Origin: Seminavis robusta
Taxonomy: Eukaryota > Bacillariophyta > Bacillariophyceae > Naviculales > Naviculaceae
Length of the DNA stretch: 46,467 bases
NCBI GenBank assembly: GCA_903772945.1
Contig: CAICTM010000821.1
Location: forward strand, 1-46,467
Reading direction: 5' to 3'
Shown here piece by piece: positions 10,226 through 18,764 of the stretch. The first letter of the stretch is position 1; the number at the start of each line of letters is the position of its first letter. A program made the translations under genes and the position numbers. The notes below the pieces were generated by a model. It made no database searches. It was not told the origin of the DNA and was given only the letters and a program-made list of their open reading frames with translations.

Positions 10226-10990
10226 CTACTCATTGTTAGTTCTCCCTTCACATAACTTCATGGTGAACTCCATTTCGTCGTCATCGGATGAGCAGGACGA
10301 CAGACTTTCTGCTTTATTGTTGCCTTCCTTAGCCTCCAGTTTATTATTGACACTTCCAATAGAGACCCTGTTTGCTTTTGTGGCAGGAGGAGCAGTTTGT
10401 TTTTTGACCCCCTTTTCCATCTCAGATTGTTTCGGGAATACAGGACGGTACAGCTCTTCGTCGCCCTCCTCATCCGAGGAATCCAAGACAATTTCATATA
10501 CTTGGTCCTCTCTCTGCATTCTCCCTCCTCTCTCATCTGATTCTGACTCATCTTCGCTGCTATCATCGCTGCTGTCATCTTTGCACGACAGTTTCTTATT
10601 ACCATACAAGCCGACTTTCAACTCCTCCAAGTCCCCACCAACCATTTCATCTTCATCACTTGATTCCATATTAGCTTCATCGTCAAGCATCCTCTTCCCA
10701 TACACATCTACTTTCAGTTCCGAGGTTGAAACAATGCAAACTGGGATGGGATACTTGATGCGGCACCTTTTCATGAATCATGAAAAGCCTGCAGTGTTCC
10801 TTTGAAGCATCTTTGCCACAGCCTTTTTTGTGAAATTGATAGTTCTCTTGTCAGCTATCAAGTGCTTGTGGCAGCTATCACGAATCTTCTGGTCCCAAGC
10901 AGTGGCAAGGCATGGTTTGAGGTGACAGATGTCACAGTGGCGAGCTATGATGCCATCATCCTCGTCCTCCTTGCTCTGTCCATAGCCCGG
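10226..10990 (-). pseudogene. Cys-motif acidic protein fragment, 5' end cut by copia LTR
   Basis: One reading frame is open from the LTR edge at 10990 down to the stop at 10226, except for a single in-frame TGA at 10778-10780. The N-terminal segment has ARHCDICHLKPC and DQKIRDSCHKHLIADK, a Cys/His cluster that could bind metal. After the TGA comes RCRIKYPIPVCIV, then a long S/D/E-rich region with a repeated ELKV-x-x-YG-x-K motif (ELKVDVYGKRM and ELKVGLYGNKKL). No start codon precedes the Cys cluster: the frame runs straight into the LTR at 10993, so the 5' end was lost or displaced by the retrotransposon. The palindromic bases around the TGA (tcatgattcatga) could mark a small insertion. I cannot name the family. 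Confidence 0.5.
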
Positions 10991-10992
10991 CG

Positions 10993-11137
10993 TGTGAGAT
11001 GTGATCGCGTTTGCACATCGAGATCAACCTCAACCCTAATGACGATCTACCTCGTAGCGTAATTCCCCTCTATTTTAGTTCATACTTTTACATCGAACTC
11101 CCCACCATGTCATCCTTCACATCGACCTCAGTTCGTA
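10993..11137 (+). repeat. 5' LTR of copia element
   Basis: A 145-bp direct repeat beginning TGTGAGATG. It contains an ATG at 11107 from which a short peptide frame enters the internal region, so gag translation may start inside the LTR. It differs from the 3' copy at four positions. Confidence 0.9.
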
Positions 11138-12530
11138 GGCATCTGCCCTTCAAGCAGCTGATGCTTCCAATCCTGATTCCACCCCTCCTCCTGCCACTGG
11201 AACTGACAGGGCTTCTGAAGTTGCCCGGATTCAGATCAGTCTGGCTAAGGTCCAAGCCAGTTTCCAGTGATTTCTCAGTGTGTTGGACTCCTGGATGCGT
11301 TCCTGGTCCCACATCGTGGTAGGGCTCTGCGGTCTGGCTGCATTCGTGCACCCATTCCAATGGGCCCCCACCTTGGTCCAGACCATCCCCCCACCTTTTG
11401 ATTTGGTGGTGGTTGGATCCTACACCACACTTTTCCCTGCCGTTCTTATCCTTCAAGCTGTCGTTCGAGTCTACGAAGGCGCAATGACACCACCCCCTGG
11501 GTGGTTGACGCTGCCTCGTTACTGGGACTTCCAAGACCCTCATCTTACCATGCTGGTTCATCTACCTTTCTTCGTCCAATTGTTACCTCGTTTGGTGACA
11601 GGGGGATGGGATTGGTGGACCTACTTCGACTGGTTGTGCAGTCACCGGCACAGGTTACCATATGGATGCAATGATGTCCGCTTTAGGGTCTTATGGATGG
11701 GTTCGTTACGGATTGTGTATTACTATCAGGGTATCGTCCCAACTGATTTGGGATGGCGTATCCGTTTGAAAGCCAAGGTGCGCCTCAAGCGCTCCTTGCG
11801 AGCTTCTGCAGCTCAGGCCAAGGTGAAACAGAAAGACACCTATCACCTTAGGGCTTGGAGTCTCAGCCAGAAGCTGAAGCGACCGAAGAGTAGAGCCCGA
11901 AAGGCCTCTACCACTGCCTCACGAAGGAGACGTCCTGTGAGACAGCAAGACAAGTGTGATACTGGAACCACAAGCTGGTCAGTTCATGCTCATTTCAGAC
12001 TGAAGTCCTTTAGGAGACAACGAAGGCAATGCAGTCAATATTGTGATGCTGCTCGCATGCAACCAAGACAAGAGAATCACAAGACGAAGTTCTATTGCAA
12101 GTCACCAGTCCCTTATCCAAAGATGTGTCGACTGGTAGGACCTAGACAGAAGAAGTTCTGGTATGAAACCCCAGGCTTCAAGCTGCCACAAAGCGTTGTC
12201 GTGGGAGGTTATGAAGACTTGTTTGATTTCGTGACTAGGCCATCCCAAGACAAACCCAAACCAAGAGAATTTAAGAGACAGTTCAAGAAGTGTAAGGTCA
12301 CAGCTCTGTTGGACAACCTCGATCCGATCGAGTGGTTCCACCAAGAGCGTTTGATAACTGACCACATGTTTACCTCCAGAGGAACTGAGGAACAAAGCAT
12401 GTACGCTTACTATAAAAAGCAAGAGTGTTGGAAGAGCTCAACATCAAGGTCCAAAGGCCTTTGGATCATGACCGTATGGGCGCTTACAACATGGAGAAGG
12501 CTCAAAGCAATTGGCACGTACCTATTGTGA
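11107..12530 (+). pseudogene. copia gag-like region
   Basis: The region between the 5' LTR and protease, where Gag is expected. The main open frame (about 11271-12530) follows an in-frame TGA at 11268-11270. Upstream of the TGA the same frame still looks coding (DRASEVARIQISLAKVQASFQ). The LTR ATG at 11107 is in another frame, so at least one shift and one stop separate it from the body. The protein starts hydrophobic (VVVGSYTTLFPAVLILQAVV), then becomes very basic (RLKAKVRLKRSLRAS; KRPKSRARK), consistent with RNA binding. There is no CCHC zinc knuckle. Its end overlaps the protease frame by about 110 bp in another phase, beginning at an A5 run (12414-12418). That could be an indel or a programmed frameshift; I cannot tell which. 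Confidence 0.55.
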
Positions 12531-14833
12531 TTGATTCTGGCTGTTCCTTGTCTCTAACACCGTTCCCTGAGGACTTCATCCGTCCCATTGAGCCGTGCAA
12601 AACTGAGGAACTACAAGGAATAGGCAACACAGTAGCCGTGAAAGGCAAAGGGCTGGTTGAGTGGCGCATAAGGGATGTGTATGGTCGGATTGTGATAATC
12701 CAAACCGAGGCTTACTACGTCCCTAGTGCCAAGATTAGGCTGTTCAGTCCCCAGAAGTACTTCCAAGAACAAGATGGTGGAAGTGTACTGTTGGAAAAGA
12801 ACAAAGTTACCGTTACCACTGCAGATGGAGCCAAGGGTGAATTTCCTTATGACAAAGGGAGCAACTTACCTTTGATGCTACAAGACTGGGTACCGACTGC
12901 TGGTTTATGTCGGCATACCACCTTCCATCTCAGCAGTGGAGACTTTCTTACCCAATGTGCCAAGCTTTTGGATCCCATGAACATGAATCTCTGCGGGAAC
13001 TCGAAGGAGCTGAACCTGTGGCATTACCGTTTATGTCATATAGGTCATCATCACATACAGGATCTGATGTTTCCTGTCAAAGGTGACTTCATCGATACCC
13101 CATTCCCACCGATTCTACCAACCAAACTCCCCAGAACCCGAACTGTGGAGCCACCCAAGTGTCCAGCCTGCCAACTGTCCAAGCAGACTAGACGCACACC
13201 CGAAGCAAATGTTAGACGAGGGGGTCACTCCAACAAGAGACCCATTCGGAAGCAGTTGCAACCAGCGGAGATGATCTCGATTGACAACTTTGACAGCCCA
13301 ATTCTCGGACGACGAGAACACACGGCCGGCAAGGAGTCTGATGATGACAAGTTTAAATGTGGATCTATCTTTGTGGACCATGCAACTGGCTACATATGGA
13401 TTCATCTGCAAACTTCGCTGGCGACTGTGGAGGCGATTCAAGGCAAGCACGAGTTAGAAGCGTTCTGCAAGCAATTCGGTCTCAGTGTCAAGGGATACCA
13501 CGCAGACAACCATCCGTTCGGCTCTGCTGCATTCCGCGACGACATTGCTCTGAGGGAGCAAACACTGACCTTTAGTGGAGTTGGCGCACACCACCAGAAT
13601 GGTGTGGCAGAGAGAGCCCAGCAGACAGTCTTTCGAATGGCTCGAGCCATGATGATTCATATGTTAATTCATTGGCCTGATTCCTTCGAAGCTGACCTCT
13701 GGCCTTTCGCTCTCAAGCAAGCGGTACACATCTGGAACCATACCCCAAGGACCCGAGATGACCTGTGCCCGCTTGAGCTCTTCACCAAGACCAAGCTTCC
13801 CAACGCTGATGTGCTTCAACAAGCCCGTGTGTTTGGTTGCCCAACCTACGTGTTGGACCCCACCCTCCAAGACGGCAAGAAGTTGCCCAAATGGAAGCGG
13901 AAGTCGCGTCTAGGTATTTACCTGGGTGCTTCAACCGAACATTCCCCCACAGTTGCTCGAGTCTTGAACCCCCATACTGGATTCATCAGCCCCCAATTCC
14001 ATGTGGTGTTTGATGAACTGTTCTCCACGGTGTCTACCGCCATGGATGACACCCAGTTTGATCCCGAGACTTGGGAGTCCCTATTGGTCAAGGATAGCAT
14101 TTCCAAGACCCTTGATCAAGTTGAAGGGGACACAGATTTCTACCGTGAGTTCAAACGCTCTGACTCTGATTCCTCTGTTCCAGAGGGAGAGGAGACGGAC
14201 GTGGACCTATCGGACTCAGAGTCTGAGGGAGAAGAAGACGAACAGGAGCCTGTTAGGACAAGATCTGGAAGGGTTTCTCGAGCAAACCCTAGATTCGCTG
14301 ACTTAGCTGTTCCTGAACCGCCATCTCCTGCAGCCATGCTGGCTGGCACTGCTGCCGGTTACCATGCTAAAGTTGAGAGGCACCCTGATCGGTACGCTCC
14401 TGGACATTCAATGTTCACAGCAAACCAGTCGGGAAGTTCCAAAGTCAAGAAGCAAGATTTGGAAATGGCCAGCCTGATGGGCATGACTTGGGATACCTGT
14501 TTGGAATCCTTGAGACGTGTCTCCACCAGGAAAGCCCTAGCAGCAATGATGTCCACTTGGGACCCCTACCAAGGTACTATAGAAGAATGGGACCCTCTAG
14601 CTTTGGCAGCCAAGGCCAATGATGAGGACACTCCCAATTTCCATGAAGCAACCACTGGTCCCAACTCGAAGGGATTCTGGGAAGCCATGGACAAAGAGTA
14701 CGACACATTGGAGACAATGGATGTTTGGGAAGAAGTTGACAGGAAGAGCTGGATGAATGTGTTAGCTACCTGGAACCTGGGCCTTTCGGATCAAGAAGTT
14801 TCCGAATGGACTGGTGAAGAAGTTCAAAGCTAG
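12416..14833 (+). CDS. copia protease-integrase polyprotein segment
   Basis: About 805 residues. The aspartic protease box is VIDSGCSLSLTP, near 12529-12560. Next is the GAG-pre-integrase zinc-binding region, with WHYRLCHIGHHH and later KCPACQ (HHCC type). The integrase core follows: SIDNFD (first Asp), then ADNHPFGSAAF (second Asp), then HHQNGVAERAQQ (catalytic Glu). The C-terminal part has the conserved FGCPTYVLD and SRLGIYLGAS blocks, then an acidic linker. The frame ends in a premature stop at 14831-14833. A 7-bp near-duplication (acctgga/acctggg, about 14769-14782) shifts it out of the RT frame just before the expected AFRIKKFPNGL segment. The frame has no stop until that point, so the damage is recent. 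Confidence 0.9.
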   Translation, partial: KARVLEELNIKVQRPLDHDRMGAYNMEKAQSNWHVPIVIDSGCSLSLTPFPEDFIRPIEPCKTEELQGIGNTVAVKGKGLVEWRIRDVYGRIVIIQTEAYYVPSAKIRLFSPQKYFQEQDGGSVLLEKNKVTVTTADGAKGEFPYDKGSNLPLMLQDWVPTAGLCRHTTFHLSSGDFLTQCAKLLDPMNMNLCGNSKELNLWHYRLCHIGHHHIQDLMFPVKGDFIDTPFPPILPTKLPRTRTVEPPKCPACQLSKQTRRTPEANVRRGGHSNKRPIRKQLQPAEMISIDNFDSPILGRREHTAGKESDDDKFKCGSIFVDHATGYIWIHLQTSLATVEAIQGKHELEAFCKQFGLSVKGYHADNHPFGSAAFRDDIALREQTLTFSGVGAHHQNGVAERAQQTVFRMARAMMIHMLIHWPDSFEADLWPFALKQAVHIWNHTPRTRDDLCPLELFTKTKLPNADVLQQARVFGCPTYVLDPTLQDGKKLPKWKRKSRLGIYLGASTEHSPTVARVLNPHTGFISPQFHVVFDELFSTVSTAMDDTQFDPETWESLLVKDSISKTLDQVEGDTDFYREFKRSDSDSSVPEGEETDVDLSDSESEGEEDEQEPVRTRSGRVSRANPRFADLAVPEPPSPAAMLAGTAAGYHAKVERHPDRYAPGHSMFTANQSGSSKVKKQDLEMASLMGMTWDTCLESLRRVSTRKALAAMMSTWDPYQGTIEEWDPLALAAKANDEDTPNFHEATTGPNSKGFWEAMDKEYDTLETMDVWEEVDRKSWMNVLATWNLGLSDQEVSEWTGEEVQS

Positions 14834-16243
14834 GTTCTGCGCAAGATCCATGGCGTTGACTTCTTTGAGACTTACGCGCCGGTAGTGAACTGGACCACGG
14901 TGCGATTGCTACTCATCCTAACTGCACAGCTAGGACTGGAGACCCAGCAAGTCGACTACACCGCAGCCTTTGTCCACGCCGACATCGACAAGCCTCCCGG
15001 TTTCGACCTGATGTCCGAGATGGAGAAGAAGCGTCAGGGAGTGTACATTGACATGCCAAGAGGATATGCCAAACCAGGAAAGGTCTTGAGGCTGAAGAAA
15101 AGCCTCTACGGATTACGGCAAAGCCCTAAGAATTGGTTCACTCACCTTTCGAACAACCTCCAAGCCGTTGGATTCACTCCAGCAACTGAAGTGGATTCAT
15201 GTCTGTTCATTTCGGAGAAAGTCATCTGTCTAGTTTATGTGGATGACACATTGCTCTATGCTAGAAACAAAGAGGACATCCAAGAAGTTTTGGAAGCCCT
15301 GAGAAAAAGGAAAATGGTGTTAGAAGAAGAAGAGAGCGTGGCAGGATTTCTGGGAGTGGATATCACGACCGACACTCACTCTGGAAAGATCTGTCTGAAG
15401 CAGACAGGCCTCACTGATCGAATCATCAAGGCTTTGCACTGTGGAGACCTTCCCTTCGTCGATACACCTGCCACCGAGTGCCTGGGAAAGGATGAGGATG
15501 GAGACCCAGCCACCTGTGACTTCAGCTATGCTAGTGTCATAGGCATGCTGTGGTATCTGTATGGACACTCAAGACCTGATTTGGGTTTTGCAGTAAGCCA
15601 ATGTGCTAGGTTTGCCTTCAAGCCCAAGAGAAGCCATGAGCTGGCCCTGATCCGTATTGGTCAATATCTCAATAGCACCAAAGGAAAAGGACTGATCATG
15701 GAACCCATGACCACGGAGACCTTCAAGATGGACGCCTACGTGGATGCTGATTTCATGGGACTCTACGGCAAGGAGAATCGTGCGGACCCTGCCAATGTCA
15801 AGAGCAGAACTGGGCTGGTCATACTGCTGAATGGTTGTCCTATCGTTTGGGCCAGCAAGCTGCAGCAGACCATTGCCTTGAGCACGATGATGGCCGAGTA
15901 CTATGCCCTGTCGACCTGCATGATGGAAGTTCTGCCTTTGAGGCGTACTGTCCAGACTGTAGCCGCAGGACTAGGCATCAAGGAAGAGTGCCTGACCTCA
16001 TTCAAGACCACTGTCTGGGAAGACAACATGGGAGCCTTGACTCTGGCAAACCTGGAGCCTGGACAAAGCACTCCAAGGTCCAAGTTCTATGATGTCAAGG
16101 TCCACTGGTTCAGAGCACATCTGAAGCCAGGGGAACTCGAGGTGGTCAAGGTGGACACCGCAGATCAACTTGCGGACATGTTCACCAAACCCTTGTGTGT
16201 GGAAGTCTTCAAAAGGCTGAGATTCCGCCTCATGGGCTGGTAG
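14834..16243 (+). CDS. copia reverse transcriptase-RNase H segment
   Basis: Recognisable from about 14852 (GVDFFETYAPVV), in a frame separated from integrase by two breaks: the 7-bp duplication upstream and a loss of a few codons near 14850, where a GDQQ-like segment is normally found. RT blocks in order: VDYTAAFVHADID, KSLYGLRQSPKNW, LVYVDDTLLYA (YVDD catalytic box, about 15235-15250), GFLGVDI. RNase H: DAYVDADFMG, SRTGLVILLNG, IALSTMMAEYYAL, WEDNMGAL, and the tail ADMFTKPL at about 16170-16195. Stop at 16241-16243. About 450 residues with all motifs intact. The domain would work only if the frame to integrase were continuous. Confidence 0.9.
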   Translation, partial: VLRKIHGVDFFETYAPVVNWTTVRLLLILTAQLGLETQQVDYTAAFVHADIDKPPGFDLMSEMEKKRQGVYIDMPRGYAKPGKVLRLKKSLYGLRQSPKNWFTHLSNNLQAVGFTPATEVDSCLFISEKVICLVYVDDTLLYARNKEDIQEVLEALRKRKMVLEEEESVAGFLGVDITTDTHSGKICLKQTGLTDRIIKALHCGDLPFVDTPATECLGKDEDGDPATCDFSYASVIGMLWYLYGHSRPDLGFAVSQCARFAFKPKRSHELALIRIGQYLNSTKGKGLIMEPMTTETFKMDAYVDADFMGLYGKENRADPANVKSRTGLVILLNGCPIVWASKLQQTIALSTMMAEYYALSTCMMEVLPLRRTVQTVAAGLGIKEECLTSFKTTVWEDNMGALTLANLEPGQSTPRSKFYDVKVHWFRAHLKPGELEVVKVDTADQLADMFTKPLCVEVFKRLRFRLMGW

Positions 16244-16726
16244 CTCGTGCTACCATGGTTGGGGACGAGTTTGTGCTGATGAGCTCTTTGATTTCGTGCA
16301 GTTGTTGCCTTTGACGTCAATGTCAAGGATTTCAGCACGAGATCACCCCAAAGAAGACTTGGATTTCGTGCCAGAGGTGCGTCCATGCGATCTTGATGTC
16401 ACAATGGTCATTTAACCGCGCGGTGCGTGCAGCGCGCTGTCGCGCGCAATGACCTCAGTGCGAGTTCGCATTTGGACTGACACCGGGTTCGGAATGCTGA
16501 GGAGTGTTCTCAACGTCACCGACACGTTTGAGATTGATGTGAATTGATACACGCTATATGTTTTGATCTAGCGCTACAGCATGAAACGATCACAGCGAGA
16601 TGGTTCTCACCGTGGACGTTTCGCTCTGAGGGAGCACGCTGTGGAGCACTACATTCACACTACTCGTGGTGGAACTCACAAGTTCTAGTACTACGAACTG
16701 CAACTACATTTACACATTTGCATATC
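16244..16726 (+). other. Spacer between copia pol and the extra ORF
   Basis: Non-coding within the element. It has a GC-rich patch with repeated CGCGC (16417-16447). It also has a partial copy of the sequence in front of the 3' LTR: GAGATGGTTCTC at 16597-16608 followed by TGAGGGAG at 16627-16634, against 17480-17491 and 17498-17505. This looks like a relic of the polypurine/LTR boundary and could mark where the extra ORF was added. It must also hold any separate promoter for that ORF. Confidence 0.45.
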
Positions 16727-17389
16727 ATGTCGAAGTCAACCCCTTATTACACCAAAGCGGAGTGCGATCAGATGATCGAGGCCGGCATCAACAATGCCAT
16801 TGAGGAGTTCGTGGAGAACGGTGGTTTGATGGACGCCGTCGGTCACCTCTTCAAGACCAAGATGGATAACAACGAGTTCAAAGAGGCTGTTGACACTGCA
16901 GTCAGTGCAGTGACTCCCACCAAACGCAAGAAGTCGGACTCTGAGGACGAGAAGCCAGCTCCTGTGGAGTGCTACTCGCATTATCCTGACGCCTTGGTCA
17001 AGCTGTTCAAGCAGGGCGACGACATGATCGACATTGGAGCGCGTGCTACTGCTCCAACCAAGATCGCGTTCGAACAGTTCGAGAAGCTGCGCCCCGCTAT
17101 CATCGCTGACAAAAAGGTCAAGACGGCGAACAAGGTCGACCTCTACTCCAAGCCTAGCGAGATCTGGGCTCACGTCGACCACGCTACCCTTATGAAGCAC
17201 TTCTCGCGTGGTGTCATCAAGTTCGCCCACTTCCGGCACACGCCCGCGGTGGACGCGATTGCCGTACACCTCTACATCAAGGCAATCCAGGAGTTCTACC
17301 CTGGAGTCAGTACTGACAACGTCGAAGAGCTCAAAGAGCATATCAGCGCTCGTCATCGCATTGGACCCAACAATGAGCTCGCGAAGTGA
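16727..17389 (+). CDS. Extra ORF between pol and 3' LTR of copia element
   Basis: A complete 220-residue ORF. I chose the ATG at 16727 (MSKSTPYYTKAECDQM) because the upstream frame is rich in unlikely composition and the ATG begins a clean, more GC-rich coding stretch. The protein is soluble and mostly helical, with a basic patch TPTKRKK near residues 63-70 that could be a nuclear localisation signal, next to an acidic patch. No membrane segment, signal peptide or zinc knuckle, so it is not an envelope-type protein. Two thirds of the product (SHYPDALVKLFKQGDDM, HFSRGVIKFAHFRHT) look like a folded domain I do not recognise. It is unbroken while pol is broken. Candidates: a displaced capsid, an accessory factor, or captured host sequence. 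Confidence 0.75.
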   Translation: MSKSTPYYTKAECDQMIEAGINNAIEEFVENGGLMDAVGHLFKTKMDNNEFKEAVDTAVSAVTPTKRKKSDSEDEKPAPVECYSHYPDALVKLFKQGDDMIDIGARATAPTKIAFEQFEKLRPAIIADKKVKTANKVDLYSKPSEIWAHVDHATLMKHFSRGVIKFAHFRHTPAVDAIAVHLYIKAIQEFYPGVSTDNVEELKEHISARHRIGPNNELAK

Positions 17390-17505
17390 CTACGACAACA
17401 AAAAGGGGAACCGGCCCCATTCTATGTTACATCTAGTATTGTTACAACGAAACGACGAGATGCAGTTCGCTACTATTTCGAGATGGTTCTCGGTTGATGA
17501 GGGAG

Positions 17506-17651
17506 TGTGAGATGTGATCGAGTTTGCACATCGAGATCAACCTCAACCCTAATGAAGATCTACCTCGTAGCGTAATTCCCCTCTATTTTTAGTTCATACT
17601 TTTACGTCGAACTCCCCACCATGTCATCCTTCACATCGACCTCAGTTCGTA
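17506..17651 (+). repeat. 3' LTR of copia element
   Basis: A 146-bp copy of 10993-11137, with three substitutions and one extra T. It is directly preceded by the purine tract at 17495-17505. The following bases belong to the broken PD-(D/E)XK gene on the minus strand. Confidence 0.9.
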
Positions 17652-18764
17652 AACTGGACCAGTTGAATACTTTTGTACGATTTGGAATGGTATAGCTTTC
17701 GATCTTTCGTCTTCTTGATAAATCGACTGGTACCTTCCGGCTCGCCAGACGCAGCACCCGTTTGAGAAGTGGTGGGCGACGCAGGTGAGGTTTCAGAGCT
17801 GCTGCTGCTTGAAGGCTCCAGATCCGACGTCATGAACTTGGGCGGAGCCGGACTGTGTGGCGATGGTGTTATTCCGGAGAATGTGGATGGTTTTGATTGG
17901 TTGTCACTGCCTGGTGACAATCTGGGCCTCTTGCTTATTGTCGACGATTCGGGTGGAGCCAGATCCTTCTCTTCAACGAGCACAAGATGGACTCTTCGAA
18001 GTGGTGATCACCACGAGTGCAGTGCCCGGTCCGAACGCATTAATCCCCATTGCGTGGTCGAAAGCTTGGCCTAAAGTCGTCGAGTGAGATGACAACTTCT
18101 TGTTGTTCTTCAGCGGTTCTTCACTTCGACAGCAAGAAGGGCCCTTTTATCTTCATCGCGTACAACCATAATGTCAGGCCGACTCGCAAAGAGGCTCCGT
18201 TCAATTCTTACATTGAGCTTCTCAGCTTTTTTCGCCTCCCGTATGGCGATTGCGCCTTCCATCGCATGTATGGCGATTGAGTCTTTCACCCCAGACACGA
18301 CAAGTGCGCTAATCTCCGCCTCGGTTTCGTATGATACGTCCTTATACATCCTCTTGGACGCATTCCAGCTCTCTAATGGGTCAGCAAATTCCGGAGAAGA
18401 CTAGATTCCCAGTGCGGCATTTTCTCCAAGAGTTGCTTCGTCAGTTCTTCCAAACCAAAGTCTTCAAGGAGTATCGATTCCGCCGCCTCGTGTTGTGTAT
18501 CAGTATGAGAAGTTGGGTTACCATAGCCAATGTTCGTCAATTTGAAGTCATCTTCTTGCACAGACAACAGCGCCTCCATACACCACCAATTCTTCGGCTC
18601 CAACTGCTGCTCCAACTGCTTGTCTCCAACTGCTGCTCCAACTGCTGCTGCTTCTGCTCCAACTGCTGCTGCAGTGCTGCATCTTTCGCTCGCAGCGCTT
18701 CGATGTCCCCGTTCTGCTGCATCTCTTGGCCCTCTCCTGTGTTGCCGCTGTTGTCGCTGCTCAT
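17652..18764 (-). pseudogene. PD-(D/E)XK nuclease-like gene, frameshifted and cut by LTR
   Basis: Starts at the ATG at 18764 (MSSDNSGNTGEGQEM). The N-terminus is a Q/E/L coiled coil (ALQQQLEQKQQQLEQQLE), followed in another frame by a conserved-looking stretch (DDFKLTNIGYGNPTS, LEELTKQLLEKMP). A third frame carries the catalytic signature: RPDIMVV (about 18181-18161), then LAVEVKNR (about 18133-18110), a PD-x-EVK pattern. The next block, GQAFDHAMGINAFG (about 18070-18030), fits the helix after the ExK strand. The C-terminal part is S/P-rich, then SKSYKSIQLVQF, where the 3' LTR of the copia element begins. Several frameshifts and a stop after EVKNR make it a pseudogene. Similar nuclease-like domains occur in crinkler-type and transposon-linked proteins of protists; the exact family is uncertain. 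Confidence 0.6.

Larger units (their letters stand above)
10993..17651 (+). mobile_element. Ty1/copia LTR retrotransposon, near full length
   Basis: A 6.66-kb plus-strand element bounded by direct repeats at 10993-11137 and 17506-17651. Order of parts: 5' LTR, a gag-like region, protease-integrase, RT-RNase H, an extra ORF, a purine-rich tract (tgatgagggag, 17495-17505), 3' LTR. Integrase lies before RT, which defines Ty1/copia. The LTRs differ by three substitutions and one indel, so the insertion is fairly recent. The polyprotein is broken near 14770-14860, so this copy is probably non-autonomous. No 5-bp target duplication is visible (cggcg on the left; gttcg or aactg on the right), and the two flanks are fragments of different-looking genes. 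This hints at recombination after insertion. Confidence 0.9.

Noticed and set aside
9746..10251. 148-149 residue minus-strand open frames rich in SIYLSIYL
   Set aside because: Pure translation of the GATA microsatellite; no independent coding evidence.
12405..12425. Programmed -1 frameshift site between gag-like and protease frames
   Set aside because: An A5 run exists, but the heptamer does not fit X-XXY-YYZ in the reading phase and no downstream structure was established; a simple indel is as likely.
10993..17651. Env-like gene in the copia element
   Set aside because: The extra ORF has no signal peptide, membrane segment or glycoprotein features.
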